Of a stretch of DNA of 64,000 nt, positions 34,147 to 42,565 are shown piece after piece. This stretch comes from Chloroflexota bacterium. GTDB taxonomy: Bacteria > Chloroflexota > Anaerolineae > Anaerolineales > Villigracilaceae. The position numbers and the translations under genes were made by a program. Under the pieces are notes generated by a model. The model saw only the letters and a list, made by a program, of their open reading frames with translations, made no database searches and was not told the DNA's origin. Positions within the stretch are counted from its first letter, which is position 1; each line of letters starts with the position of its first letter. Location: the NCBI GenBank assembly GCA_016234495.1, contig JACRBI010000039.1:1-64000 (forward strand), in the 5' to 3' direction.

Positions 34147-34646
34147 GCGGGGACATTCGAGGTGAGTAAAAGGTCACTCGTGACAGAATCAGGTATCAGG
34201 GCGGATGAGGCGTTTACCGTCAGGTTGGATTCGATCAACTGGCCTTCTTCCACCAGTTGTTGAAAGGTGATACGGGACATCTCCTCGCGAAGCAGATTCT
34301 TTAATCGCACCCATTGACAGTGGACAGGGCATTTTTTTTCAAAGGGACATTCGCCCGGTTTTAGGATGCAATCGGAGAGGTAAAGCTCGCCTTCAAAGTG
34401 CTCCACGACTTGAAGCAGGGTGATCTGGCGGGGTTCGTGAGCGAGGGTGATGCCTCCGTCGCGGCCAGCCTGGGTATGAATGAAGCCGCCGCCTGCCAGC
34501 TCGGCGACGATGCGCTGGAGAAGCGAGGGGGGGATGAGCATTTCGCGGCCAATTTCGGAGGTGGGCACGCGGCTGCCTTTGGCCTTTTTGGAAAGGGAAA
34601 GTATCACTCTAACGGCGTAATCGGTTTGTCGGTTTATTCGAAGCAT
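34143..34646 (-). CDS. Rrf2-family Fe-S transcription regulator
   Basis: This 167-aa protein has the Rrf2 winged helix at the N-terminus (LRINRQTDYAVRVILSLS, then PTSEIGREMLIPPSLLQRIVAEL and GGFIHTQAGRDGGITLA). A cysteine cluster C-x6-C-x5-C-x3-C (CILKPGECPFEKKCPVHC) resembles the NsrR/IscR cluster site. It probably senses NO, oxygen or Fe-S status. As first gene of the SCO-oxidase operon it is likely an autoregulator of respiration. A 16-bp palindrome lies about 90 bases upstream. Confidence 0.92.
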   Translation of the reverse strand: MLRINRQTDYAVRVILSLSKKAKGSRVPTSEIGREMLIPPSLLQRIVAELAGGGFIHTQAGRDGGITLAHEPRQITLLQVVEHFEGELYLSDCILKPGECPFEKKCPVHCQWVRLKNLLREEMSRITFQQLVEEGQLIESNLTVNASSALIPDSVTSDLLLTSNVPA

Positions 34647-34734
34647 GAGGTTTCCGGTAAATGTTGAGTGCGGAGGTCAACGTTTACGGCTATTGTAAGA
34701 ATATCGCCCTGATTTTTGACCTGTCATTGGTCAC

Positions 34735-34750
34735 TTTGTCATATGACAAA
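34735..34750. promoter_or_regulatory. Candidate operator: 16-bp perfect palindrome
   Basis: TTTGTCATATGACAAA is a perfect palindrome in the divergent region between the Rrf2 operon and lgt. Half-sites TTGTC-N4-GACAA have the geometry of CRP/FNR-family sites, and extra TGTCA/TGACA half-sites flank it. It could bind the encoded Rrf2 regulator or an FNR-like protein. Confidence 0.5.
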
Positions 34751-34865
34751 TGTCACTTCTTTTGTTGCGCTTCGTGAAGTATTTATTACAAAATAAGTCC
34801 GAATTGTTTTTCCAATTTAGCCAGATGCGGGTGCTTGGCTGGCAAAATTTCAAATCTTATTTGGA

Positions 34866-34874
34866 TGATATAAT
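34866..34874 (+). promoter_or_regulatory. Extended -10 promoter of lgt
   Basis: TGATATAAT contains TATAAT (34869-34874) with extended TG, 27 bases before the lgt ATG. No clear -35 at the normal spacing. Confidence 0.5.
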
Positions 34875-34901
34875 CGCCAAAAATTAATTCAGAGGTTATG
34901 G

Positions 34902-36203
34902 ATGATAGACCCGATTATTTTATCTTTCAAATTTTTCAACCTGGAGATCGTACTGCGCTGGTATGGCGTGCTGGTCATGTTGGGTGCGGTGGCCGGTGCG
35001 CTGATCGCGGAACGAGAGATCAGGCGCCGCGGCGAGAACGGCGATGTGATCTGGGATGCGATGGTGTGGGTACTGCCTTTTGGAATTCTTGGCGCGCGCT
35101 TATGGTATGTGGCGAGCAATATATTAAGCGGGAGCACGTATTACACTGAAGACCCAAGCTTTTTGAAGATCATCAATACTCTTGACGGCGGGCTGCATTT
35201 TTTTGGTGGATTGCTCTTTGGCGGAATCACGCTGCTTATTTACTTGAATAAAAATGGATATGATTTCTGGCTGTTTTTGGACGCGATCGCCCCGGCTGTA
35301 TTTATCGGTCAGGCGCTGGCGCGGCCTGCGAATTTTATTAATCAGGAACTATACGGCCAGCCGACAAACCTTCCCTGGGGAATCAAAATTGACCCAAGCC
35401 AACTGTATCAGACACCGACCAGTATGATCGGCCATTCCCAGCAGGAGGTACTCGAGTTCATCAAAGTGACTCGCTTTCACCCAACCTTTGCCTATGAGAT
35501 GATCTTGAATATTCTTCTGGCTTTGCTGCTTTTATGGGTTTCCCGCCAATACAAGGAGAGGATAAAACCCGGGGCGATCTTTTCGGGTTGGCTGGTGCTT
35601 GCAGGGCTGGCACGTGCTTTCATTGAGCTTTTCCGCCCGGACCAGCCGAAGATTGGAAATTCATTTGTCAGTTACACAATGTTTGTCTCATTTTTAATGG
35701 CAATTGTCGGCGTGGTGATGTTGCTCATCAGAAATCGAAAATTAGCGCCTGCTTTGGCAGATAGTTGGGAAGCTCAATATCAAGTCAAACGGGTCGGGAA
35801 GGAAACCCGCGTGCGCCGCGAGAAAGCCGTTGCGAAGGGTGAGGCTGTTTCTGCCATGGAAGCAGTTGCGGCGCCCGAAATAAATCAGGCTGTCGCTGAG
35901 AGCGCTCCTTTAATCTCAGCAGCTGCTGTTCCTGAAAAGAAGAAGCGCGCTGTGAAAGTGAAAGCGAAACCAGCCGTGAAGGCAAAAGCGAAAGCGCCTG
36001 CCAAGAAGGTCTCTGGCAGGAAGCCGCTGGCAGGCAAGAAGGCTCCTGTCGCGAAGAAGCCCGCCGTGAAAGCCAAGGTGACTGCCAAGAAAGTTTCTGG
36101 CAAGAAAACGCCCGCCGCGAAGAAGCCTGTTGTGAAGGCAAAGGTGACTGTCAAGAAGCCTTCAAACAAGAAAGCGTCCGCAAAGAGCAAGAGCGCGAAA
36201 TAA
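34902..36203 (+). CDS. lgt: Prolipoprotein diacylglyceryl transferase with long basic tail
   Basis: This 433-aa protein starts behind AGAGG about 6 bases upstream. Residues 1-280 form the seven-helix Lgt core with GARLWYV, DGGLHFFGG, RPANFINQELYGQPT (the Lgt signature) and HPTFAYE. It transfers diacylglycerol to lipobox cysteines. Residues about 281-433 are an unusual tail: a Glu/Ala linker, then repeated Lys/Ala/Pro/Val motifs such as AKKVSGKK and KPVVKAKVT, resembling histone H1-like tails. Normal Lgt is about 260-300 aa. The tail is predicted to be cytosolic and disordered. Confidence 0.92.
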   Translation: MIDPIILSFKFFNLEIVLRWYGVLVMLGAVAGALIAEREIRRRGENGDVIWDAMVWVLPFGILGARLWYVASNILSGSTYYTEDPSFLKIINTLDGGLHFFGGLLFGGITLLIYLNKNGYDFWLFLDAIAPAVFIGQALARPANFINQELYGQPTNLPWGIKIDPSQLYQTPTSMIGHSQQEVLEFIKVTRFHPTFAYEMILNILLALLLLWVSRQYKERIKPGAIFSGWLVLAGLARAFIELFRPDQPKIGNSFVSYTMFVSFLMAIVGVVMLLIRNRKLAPALADSWEAQYQVKRVGKETRVRREKAVAKGEAVSAMEAVAAPEINQAVAESAPLISAAAVPEKKKRAVKVKAKPAVKAKAKAPAKKVSGRKPLAGKKAPVAKKPAVKAKVTAKKVSGKKTPAAKKPVVKAKVTVKKPSNKKASAKSKSAK

Positions 36204-36217
36204 ACCGTCAACTTAAG

Positions 36218-36262
36218 GAATCAAAAAAGAGAACTTCGGAAGAGGCTCTCTTTTTTGATTCT
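36218..36262. terminator. Bidirectional intrinsic terminator
   Basis: The stem GAATCAAAAAAGAGA/TCTCTTTTTTGATTC lies between lgt and the convergent sulfotransferase gene. Confidence 0.8.
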
Positions 36263-36265
36263 GTT

Positions 36266-37450
36266 TTATATTTCAACTTTGATGTTTTTAGTTATTACCG
36301 GCTCACGTGTTTCAAAATTGAAGCGCTGAAAAACCTCGGAATACATTTCAACGATCTGTTCGCGGGTGAAGCCCATTTCTTCGTAGGAATAGGTGTGGTC
36401 GCTGTTGAAGGTGAGGGTTTCTTTTACGGCCTGGTCAATGATGACGGGCAGGCCGGGTTTATCGGGGTAGCCGAACTGTTCATAGAACGCGCGGATGACA
36501 TGCTCCGGGCGCTGGATCAGGTCATCGTATTTCAGGATCAGGTGCCGGGGCGAAGGATGCGCATCCAGATATTTAAGCGGGTGACTGTACCAGTGTTTGG
36601 TCATGTCCACGATCTCATCCAAATAATGGAATCCATCCACAGGGTCTGTGAACTGCCGCCGCGCATAGTTGATCCATGACACGGTGGAGGGCAGCATGTC
36701 CAACGGATTGCGGGCGAGATAGATGATGCGCGCCTCGGGGAAGAATTCCACCAGCGTTTCGATCTTTGCGCTGAAAGCTGGATTCTTGGCGACGTAATAC
36801 TTCCTGCCTGTTGCATACATGTGACGCTGTACCATGGACTTGTAGAAGGTCATGATGCTGCGTTTGTGTTCCGGGCTGAGCGCTTCGTCAAAATGCTGGT
36901 AGTTCGGCATCTCGTCCATGAAGGGGAAGAGGAAGGTGACGAAGTAGCCGTCCCAAATGTGCAGGTGAATATTTTCATCCTCTTCGGGTTGGAAGAATGA
37001 AATCGGATGAATCTTTATTTTGCCGAGCGTGGCCGCGTCAAATTTACGCAGCAGGCGATGGAAGGTGTTGTTTAAATATTTTGTGTCGAGCCGCGCGAAG
37101 AATTGGGTGATCTTCTTTTGCGTAACAGACGGGGTCAGGTAAATATCCCAGGTGGTCAGGCTGGTGAAGGTTTGCGAGTCACGGGAAAGCAGGCGGTGCA
37201 GGAAGGTTGATCCGCTGCGCAGGTTGCCGAGGATGAACAACGGTTTTTCGATGGGATGGTTTTTGTAGGCGGGGAAGAGGATGTCATCCAGCCAGAAGAA
37301 AAACCAGTGGATGAGTGAGCCGAGCGGCCAGACGATGTAGAAGAGCGCAAGGAAGATTGTGCGTTTTCGAGTGAGGCGGGCGGTCGTGTTTTTGGCCCCG
37401 AAGAAAGAGCGATAGAAGGTGCGCCAGAAAAGGCGGAAGTTATATTTCAT
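36266..37450 (-). CDS. Sulfotransferase-family protein
   Basis: This 394-aa protein has the PAPS 5'-phosphosulfate loop LGNLRSGSTFLHRLLS (about 74-89) and the 3'-phosphate motif ARNPLDMLPSTVSW (about 245-258), as in PF13469-type sulfotransferases. A hydrophobic segment at 31-55 (TIFLALFYIVWPLGSLIHWFFFW) suggests membrane association. The substrate could be a lipid or glycan; nothing in the context specifies it. It stands alone between a terminator and repeat C1. Confidence 0.85.
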   Translation of the reverse strand: MKYNFRLFWRTFYRSFFGAKNTTARLTRKRTIFLALFYIVWPLGSLIHWFFFWLDDILFPAYKNHPIEKPLFILGNLRSGSTFLHRLLSRDSQTFTSLTTWDIYLTPSVTQKKITQFFARLDTKYLNNTFHRLLRKFDAATLGKIKIHPISFFQPEEDENIHLHIWDGYFVTFLFPFMDEMPNYQHFDEALSPEHKRSIMTFYKSMVQRHMYATGRKYYVAKNPAFSAKIETLVEFFPEARIIYLARNPLDMLPSTVSWINYARRQFTDPVDGFHYLDEIVDMTKHWYSHPLKYLDAHPSPRHLILKYDDLIQRPEHVIRAFYEQFGYPDKPGLPVIIDQAVKETLTFNSDHTYSYEEMGFTREQIVEMYSEVFQRFNFETREPVITKNIKVEI

Positions 37451-37573
37451 GAACGGGTGTGTATCCTTGCGTTTTACGCTTACATATAAAAAGCCCGTTA
37501 GGGGCTTTTCTTCTTTTTGGTTATTCTATCACCAATTATCGTTCTGTTTGGCCGCATATTTTTATTTAATATT

Positions 37574-37695
37574 TCACTACCGTACATTTTCGAAATGGGA
37601 CGCTGATGAACGCAGAAAAACGCAGATTGTTCTCTTTTTTTTATCAGCGAAATCAGCGTTTTTCAGCGTCCAAAAAGATTTTGTACGGTAGTGAA
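37574..37695. repeat. Palindromic repeat C1 with perfect terminal inverted repeats
   Basis: The ends TTCACTACCGTACA and TGTACGGTAGTGAA are perfect inverted repeats. The interior GGGACGCTGATGAACGCAG is mirrored by ATCAGCG...TCAGCGTCC. Related copies: 42566-42686 and 58431-58565. It sits 8 bases before the stop of the 142-aa gene. Confidence 0.85.
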
Positions 37696-37702
37696 TTTGA
37701 TA

Positions 37703-38131
37703 TTACTCATCGCCGCCTTCGTCTCCGGCTCTGCCGGGCTGTTCCACGCGCAGGACTTCGCCGTGATAGTTGATGACCACTTTGAATCCCATCATGCCGA
37801 GGTAGGCGCGCATATCCTCCGGGATGCCGGTTTTCATCAGCGCATCGAATTGTTTGTCGATATTCTTGAGTTGCTGCTCGATCATGGCTTTTGAGAAAGG
37901 GTCATCCTGACCGAGCATTTTTGCGGTCTGTTCTGAAAGCAGATCCTCGCTGCCTTTCATCATCTCGGTCATTTGTGCAAGTACGGCGCGATCCACCTGT
38001 TCGGCAGGGATGTGACGGCGGAATCCCGCATCGTCCACGACGTAGCATGGCTCATTTCCAATGAAGGCAGATTCGGCGGGGCGGCCTTCTTCATCTATTA
38101 CAAGCCCGGCAAAGAGCGGTTGGTTTGGCAT
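37703..38131 (-). CDS. Hypothetical protein, 142 aa
   Basis: A compact cytosolic protein with an N-terminal beta part (PLFAGLVIDEEGRPAESAFIGNEPCYVVDDAGF), a helical middle (AVLAQMTEMMKGSEDLLSEQTAKMLGQ) and a strand near the C-terminus (MMGFKVVINYHGEVLRV), ending in an acidic tail. I recognise no family. Both flanks are palindromic repeats (C1 downstream, A2 upstream). No ribosome site is visible. Confidence 0.7.
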   Translation of the reverse strand: MPNQPLFAGLVIDEEGRPAESAFIGNEPCYVVDDAGFRRHIPAEQVDRAVLAQMTEMMKGSEDLLSEQTAKMLGQDDPFSKAMIEQQLKNIDKQFDALMKTGIPEDMRAYLGMMGFKVVINYHGEVLRVEQPGRAGDEGGDE

Positions 38132-38144
38132 GATGATTGGCTAA

Positions 38145-38241
38145 TGTCGTTGCGAGGAGCGCTCTTTCTCTTCGCGACGAAGCAACCTCCAGCATTGTAG
38201 GAGATTGCTTCAGGCGGAAAAGCACCGCCCTCGCAAGGACA
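38145..38241. repeat. Palindromic repeat A2
   Basis: A 97-bp element with ends TGTCGTTGCGAG/CTCGCAAGGACA (11 of 12 pairs), and internal GACGAAGCAACCTCC and GGAGATTGCTTC. Same family as 13021-13121. Confidence 0.8.
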
Positions 38242-38250
38242 TAATGATAT

Positions 38251-38826
38251 TTAACTCTGTCTTCCCTCAATTGCCGCGAGAAGAATCCCGGCGGCAATTC
38301 CAAGGCGGCGGTCGAGGCGATGGTGGATGTCCATGCTGAAATCCAGATTCAACTGGTATGTGAATGGGTTGAAGTTCTGCTTGAGGTCTGCCACGCGATC
38401 CGCGCCCATGGTGATGTCATAGTTCTGCGGGACAAGGTTGCTGAGGAAGCGGCGGATCAATGCCAGCCCCATGCTGTCTTCAAACAGCGACCCGATCACA
38501 GCATCGCCCGCGTCAAGAATTTCCCATTCATCGCGCAGCAAAGAAGCCAGCCCCTTGCGGCGCAACGCTCCAATTTTTTGGCCTGTGGCGCTATCCACCA
38601 CATCGAAGGCGGCGGAGAAATCAATGATCTGGCGCGCCTTGATCATCAACACTTCCTGCGCTTTGCTTTCGTCCGAAAACACGCGGATATCCTCGCGCAG
38701 CTTGAACATCTTTTGCTCGCTGAACAGCACGAGTTTTCCGCCCGGTTCAAAGAAGCGGAATTTACCGGCCAGTGCAAACACCTGGCGCTTAAGCAAATAT
38801 TGATTGAATTGAAAAGCTGGATTCAT
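38251..38826 (-). CDS. LURP-one/phospholipid scramblase-like protein
   Basis: This 191-aa protein has the twelve-strand barrel pattern of the LOR/Tubby-like fold: FNQYLLKRQVFALAGKFRFFEP, LVLFSEQKMFKLREDIRVF, LMIKARQIIDFSAAFDVVDSATGQKIGALRRKG, and a C-terminal helix DRRLGIAAGILLAAIEG. Proteins of this family occur in many bacteria with no settled function, possibly membrane-lipid related. It lies downstream of the transpeptidase array on the same strand. Confidence 0.82.
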   Translation of the reverse strand: MNPAFQFNQYLLKRQVFALAGKFRFFEPGGKLVLFSEQKMFKLREDIRVFSDESKAQEVLMIKARQIIDFSAAFDVVDSATGQKIGALRRKGLASLLRDEWEILDAGDAVIGSLFEDSMGLALIRRFLSNLVPQNYDITMGADRVADLKQNFNPFTYQLNLDFSMDIHHRLDRRLGIAAGILLAAIEGRQS

Positions 38827-38855
38827 TTTTTCTCCTTGTGATCTTGATGAGTTAA

Positions 38856-39881
38856 TTATACGATATTGACTCGCGTCCCCTCGCCGGGCAGATGCAGATA
38901 ATCCGTCTCAGGCGGGACTGGGGGGCTGGTCCAGCGATACAGCCATTTGGCATCCGCTGACGGCAGGTTGACGCAGCCGTGACTGCGCGGGCGGCCATAG
39001 TCATTGTGCCAGTACGCTCCGTGGAACGCGTGTCCCGCGCCGGTAAAGAATGAACACCACGGCACGCCAGCCAGATTATAGATGTTGTTCACGGCGTCGC
39101 CCTGATTGGTCATGTGGATGGACGGCCCTTTGTGATAAGTGGAGTATTCACCCTTCGGTGTATCTGTCCCTTGCTGGCCGCTGGAACAGCGCGAGGAGAA
39201 TACCAGCTTTTCGCCTTCGAAGGCGGTCACCATCTGCGAGGCAAGATCGACATGGATCAATTTTTCAGCGGCGGGAATCTCTGCAGAAAGCATGCCCAAC
39301 TCCTCGGGCGGAATGAGGCGCATGTTGTAGGATGGGACGTAGAAGAATTTCTTAAGCACCTTGTCATATATCTCGTACCAGATGCTTTTTTCCTCCCGCG
39401 TGACAACTACTTTTTTTATCCAATGAGTAGAGCCGTAAAATAGGCGGTGTTTGTTCTTCGCATAAAAATACGGGTCAACATACGTGAGACTCATCGGCAC
39501 TGTGATCTCGCCGAGTTGACCTGCGGCGGGGATTTCATAAACTGGTTTTTGATAAATTGTTTCAACGGGTTGCAGCCAGCCTGAGTAGGTGTAGCCGCCG
39601 TCCAGTTGATACCAGATTTTATTGAATGGATTGCCATAACCGGCGTCGCCTTCCACTTCGGCTTTGAGATCAACGACCTGATCAATGCCGAAGAGATGCA
39701 GTTTGTTTGCAACTAATGAGGGCGCATCGTACAGCGGAATACCGCTCCAGGTGATGCGTCCCTGCGAGGCGGGCGGAGATGCCAAAGCACGGTCAATGCC
39801 CATTTCGGAGAGAGCAAGCGCGAGCGCGCCAGAAGCGGAAAGCTTTAAAAAGTCGCGGCGGGAAAGAGGAAGATTTTTCAT
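38856..39881 (-). CDS. Tat-exported L,D-transpeptidase (YkuD), copy 1
   Basis: The start at 39881 gives a Tat signal (SRRDFLKLSASGALALALSEM); the in-frame ATG at 39959 lies in repeat sequence. The 341-aa precursor has SH3-like modules and a C-terminal YkuD domain with HGAYWHNDYG and the catalytic SHGCVNLP. It forms 3-3 peptidoglycan cross-links or attaches proteins outside the membrane. It is about as long as the next gene upstream and shares its layout, so the two are paralogs. Confidence 0.92.
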   Translation of the reverse strand: MKNLPLSRRDFLKLSASGALALALSEMGIDRALASPPASQGRITWSGIPLYDAPSLVANKLHLFGIDQVVDLKAEVEGDAGYGNPFNKIWYQLDGGYTYSGWLQPVETIYQKPVYEIPAAGQLGEITVPMSLTYVDPYFYAKNKHRLFYGSTHWIKKVVVTREEKSIWYEIYDKVLKKFFYVPSYNMRLIPPEELGMLSAEIPAAEKLIHVDLASQMVTAFEGEKLVFSSRCSSGQQGTDTPKGEYSTYHKGPSIHMTNQGDAVNNIYNLAGVPWCSFFTGAGHAFHGAYWHNDYGRPRSHGCVNLPSADAKWLYRWTSPPVPPETDYLHLPGEGTRVNIV

Positions 39882-39903
39882 TGTTGTTTCGTTCAAGTTT
39901 TTT

Positions 39904-39986
39904 ACCACTGAGATCACAGAGGTCACTGAGAAAATCTTTTCCTGCAGGGTCTGTGCCAAAAAACCCCGTGTGCTCTGTGGTGAAAT
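39904..39986. repeat. Palindromic repeat B4
   Basis: ACCACTGAGATCACAGAGG is mirrored by CTCTGTGGTG at the other end. It lies between transpeptidase copies 1 and 2. Shares the GCAGGG-CTGTGCCAAAAAA segment with 25470-25540. Confidence 0.7.
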
Positions 39987-40063
39987 CTTTTCGATGGTTG
40001 AGTTTGTCTGAGTTATCTTTTCGCAAAATCCTAAAATTGTAGGCGCAGGAGCAGGCGATATTC

Positions 40064-41089
40064 TTACACTACGATTTCAACAGCAGTGCCTGTGAAGCCA
40101 TAGGAAAATTCCTTTGACATGGATACCTGCGGCGAAGTCCAGCGGTAGAGCCACTTTGCGGCTTGCGGCGAAAGGTTGATGCAGCCATGCGAGCGCGGAC
40201 GGCCAAAATCATTATGCCAAAAAGTCCCGTGGAATGAGATGCCGCTTTTGGTGATGTACTGCACCCACGGCACGCCGGGCAGGTCAAAGCCGCTTGAGGC
40301 AATGTCGCCGGCAGCCATGTGGCGGGAGGGGCGTTTGTAATAGGTGATGAACGAGCCTTTCGGCGTGGTGTAGGTGCCGATTCGTAAAACGCCGCCCGTG
40401 GAAACAGGCGTCACAAATACGGGTGAATCGTTTTCATAAGCGGCGACGATCTGTTCGCCGAGGCGCACCACGATCTTTTTATTCCTGCCCGGAATCTCCG
40501 GCGTGATCGGAGCAAGCTCCTCGGCGGTGATGATGCGGATATGCTCCGCGCGCGCGAAATACAGGTTGTCCCATTTGTCGTCGCGCACCTGATACCAGAC
40601 CCCTCCATCCTGCGCGGTTGTCACAGCCTTGACCCAATGCGTGGTTTCGTAATACATGCGGTACGCCACTTTGGAAGTTTTGTCCGCGGCTTCGTGCGCA
40701 TCGGTGTATGGCACGCTGATCTCTGCCAGCAGCCCCTCTTTGGGAATGTCCATGCGCGGCGTGTTTAGGATCGTGCGGACAGGTTGAATATTTCCAGAAT
40801 ATAGATAGCCCTCCTGCCCGACCTCATACCAGACGCGGTTATGCGAGCCTTCGTCGTCGCTGATGGCGGTGTTGGTGATATTTACCAGCGTGTCTCGCTG
40901 GCACATTTTCACTTGATTCGCCTGATAGGATGGACGGTCGAACATCCAGATCATGCGCGTGGTGATGCGTCCCTGCTGGGCTGTGAAAGGGTCATCCATA
41001 AAAAAATTGAGCGGGGGCGCAAGCAAGCCTGCCAGCCCAAAACCGCTCAACTTTAAAAAGTCACGCCGTGATAAAGAGTTCAATTTCAT
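40064..41089 (-). CDS. Tat-exported L,D-transpeptidase (YkuD), copy 2
   Basis: This 341-aa precursor starts with a Tat signal (LSRRDFLKLSGFGLAGLLAP). Two SH3-like modules follow (GRITTRMIWMFDRPSYQANQ onward), then the YkuD domain with HGTFWHNDFG and SHGCINLS. It is a paralog of copy 1. A folded precursor crossing by Tat suggests cofactor-like or rapid folding. Repeats B4 and B5 flank it. Confidence 0.93.
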   Translation of the reverse strand: MKLNSLSRRDFLKLSGFGLAGLLAPPLNFFMDDPFTAQQGRITTRMIWMFDRPSYQANQVKMCQRDTLVNITNTAISDDEGSHNRVWYEVGQEGYLYSGNIQPVRTILNTPRMDIPKEGLLAEISVPYTDAHEAADKTSKVAYRMYYETTHWVKAVTTAQDGGVWYQVRDDKWDNLYFARAEHIRIITAEELAPITPEIPGRNKKIVVRLGEQIVAAYENDSPVFVTPVSTGGVLRIGTYTTPKGSFITYYKRPSRHMAAGDIASSGFDLPGVPWVQYITKSGISFHGTFWHNDFGRPRSHGCINLSPQAAKWLYRWTSPQVSMSKEFSYGFTGTAVEIVV

Positions 41090-41098
41090 TTAATAGTT

Positions 41099-41186
41099 TT
41101 TAACCACCAAGGGCACGAAGGTACACAAAGAGAACCAATTCTTTTTCGATCTCCTTTGAGCCCCTTAGTGGACTTCGTGGTTAAAG
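41099..41186. repeat. Palindromic repeat B5
   Basis: TTTAACCACCAAGGGCACGAA is mirrored by GGACTTCGTGGTTAAA with a CTTTGAGCCCCTTAG interior. It fills the gap between transpeptidase copies 2 and 3. Confidence 0.75.
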
Positions 41187-41189
41187 GTT

Positions 41190-42416
41190 TTAGTAATGCA
41201 CATTCACCAATGTCCCAACGGACGAGAAGTTATACAACCACTCCGCGTCGGGGATTGAAAGATTAACACAGCCGTGACTCATGGGCGTGCCAAAATTATT
41301 GTGCCAATATGTGCCGTGCAGGGCATAGCCCTTGTAAAAGTACATCGTGTACGGAACGCCCGGCAGATAATATCCCGGACCAGACATGGGAGTTGAAACC
41401 AGCTTGATCCAAATGTGATATTGCCCGGTCACAGTCGGTGTTTGCCAGGTGCCGGTCGAAACAATAAATGAATTGACAACCGTATCGCCGTCATAGGCGT
41501 ACACGCGCTGCTGCGAAAGGTCAACATCGATCCAGTGACCGCTCCCGGTTGTGGATGGGGGGATATCAGCCACAGCCGTCGGCGGCGGAGCATATTCCGA
41601 TGTCGGCGTATCCTCCACGATCTCAGCCAGCACCACCCCGGGGATGCTCGTCGCTTCAGGCTGTGTTGCGGCCGGCTCAATGGACGGGGTGCCCGTCGGC
41701 GCGACAGCTTGCGTATTTTGCGGAACAGCCGTCGCTTGAATTGCCTGCGTGTTCGACGGCGCAACTGCGGCTTGCGTATCGGCAGGCACGATCACCGCCT
41801 GCGCTATTTGAGCAGTTGTCGGCGTGGCGGTTGCGGTAAGCGGCTGACTCGTCGAAGTCGGCACCACTGCCACGGCAGTCGGCTGCGATACTGCCGGCTT
41901 GGCAATATCCACCTGCGCGAACGATTGCAAATGCGTGATCGGCTGTTCAACTTTTGGCGCGGCTAAATTCAGGATGGACGCCAGCACGGGCGACCTCACC
42001 GCAGACCATGCCGCGAAAAGTAAAACAGCGCCGCCAACCAGAATCAACAGGATGGGAAGCAGGCTGCGCTTCTTTGGACTTTTCTTTCCATCGTTCTTTG
42101 CCGCAGCCTTGGCCTGCTCCGCTTTCTTTGAGTTGACCTCATCTTTTGGAGTTTCGTTCAGCCGCCGCATGGCCCATTCCATGCCCTTCTTTGCGCGCGG
42201 ACTCTCCGGGTTCGCTTCCAATGCCTTGCGGATGTACTCCATGCTTTCGCGCGGGCTGGATGCCGCAGCCAGCACCAGCCACGGATCTTCGCTTTGAGGC
42301 GCAAACCTGGCCGCGCGTTCCGCCCACTGACGCGCTTCTTCCATGGCTCCATTCTTCAGCGCCTCACGGGCATACGATAAAGCTTCGCGGGATTCGATAA
42401 AATTATTATCATTCAT
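41190..42416 (-). CDS. Membrane-anchored L,D-transpeptidase with cytosolic TPR-like region, copy 3
   Basis: This 408-aa protein has an N-terminal TPR-like pair (EALSYAREALKNGAMEEARQWAERAA, SPRAKKGMEWAM), a lysine-rich stretch and one membrane helix (about 120-145). A long Thr/Ala/Pro-rich linker with repeats such as PSNTQAIQATAVPQNTQA leads to a YkuD domain with HGTYWHNNFG and SHGCVNLS. The linker spans the wall. The cytosolic TPR could connect transpeptidation to an internal partner, which is an inference. Confidence 0.92.
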   Translation of the reverse strand: MNDNNFIESREALSYAREALKNGAMEEARQWAERAARFAPQSEDPWLVLAAASSPRESMEYIRKALEANPESPRAKKGMEWAMRRLNETPKDEVNSKKAEQAKAAAKNDGKKSPKKRSLLPILLILVGGAVLLFAAWSAVRSPVLASILNLAAPKVEQPITHLQSFAQVDIAKPAVSQPTAVAVVPTSTSQPLTATATPTTAQIAQAVIVPADTQAAVAPSNTQAIQATAVPQNTQAVAPTGTPSIEPAATQPEATSIPGVVLAEIVEDTPTSEYAPPPTAVADIPPSTTGSGHWIDVDLSQQRVYAYDGDTVVNSFIVSTGTWQTPTVTGQYHIWIKLVSTPMSGPGYYLPGVPYTMYFYKGYALHGTYWHNNFGTPMSHGCVNLSIPDAEWLYNFSSVGTLVNVHY

Positions 42417-42434
42417 GGGTCACCTTTTATAAAC

Positions 42435-42544
42435 AGGACTTTTGCTTTTATCCGCTAATCCTCGCAAATCTACGCTCATTTGTTTTTAAATTCGTGGGGA
42501 TTGGCGGAGATTAGCGGACTATTTTTTGAGCGAGCGAAAGTCCT
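42435..42544. repeat. Palindromic element E
   Basis: Ends AGGACTTTTGCT/AGCGAAAGTCCT pair 11 of 12, and the inner TCCGCTAATC/GATTAGCGGA pair is perfect. It lies between transpeptidase copies 3 and 4, next to repeat C2. Confidence 0.7.
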
Positions 42545-42565
42545 TATAAAGTACGCGCGCGGCTG

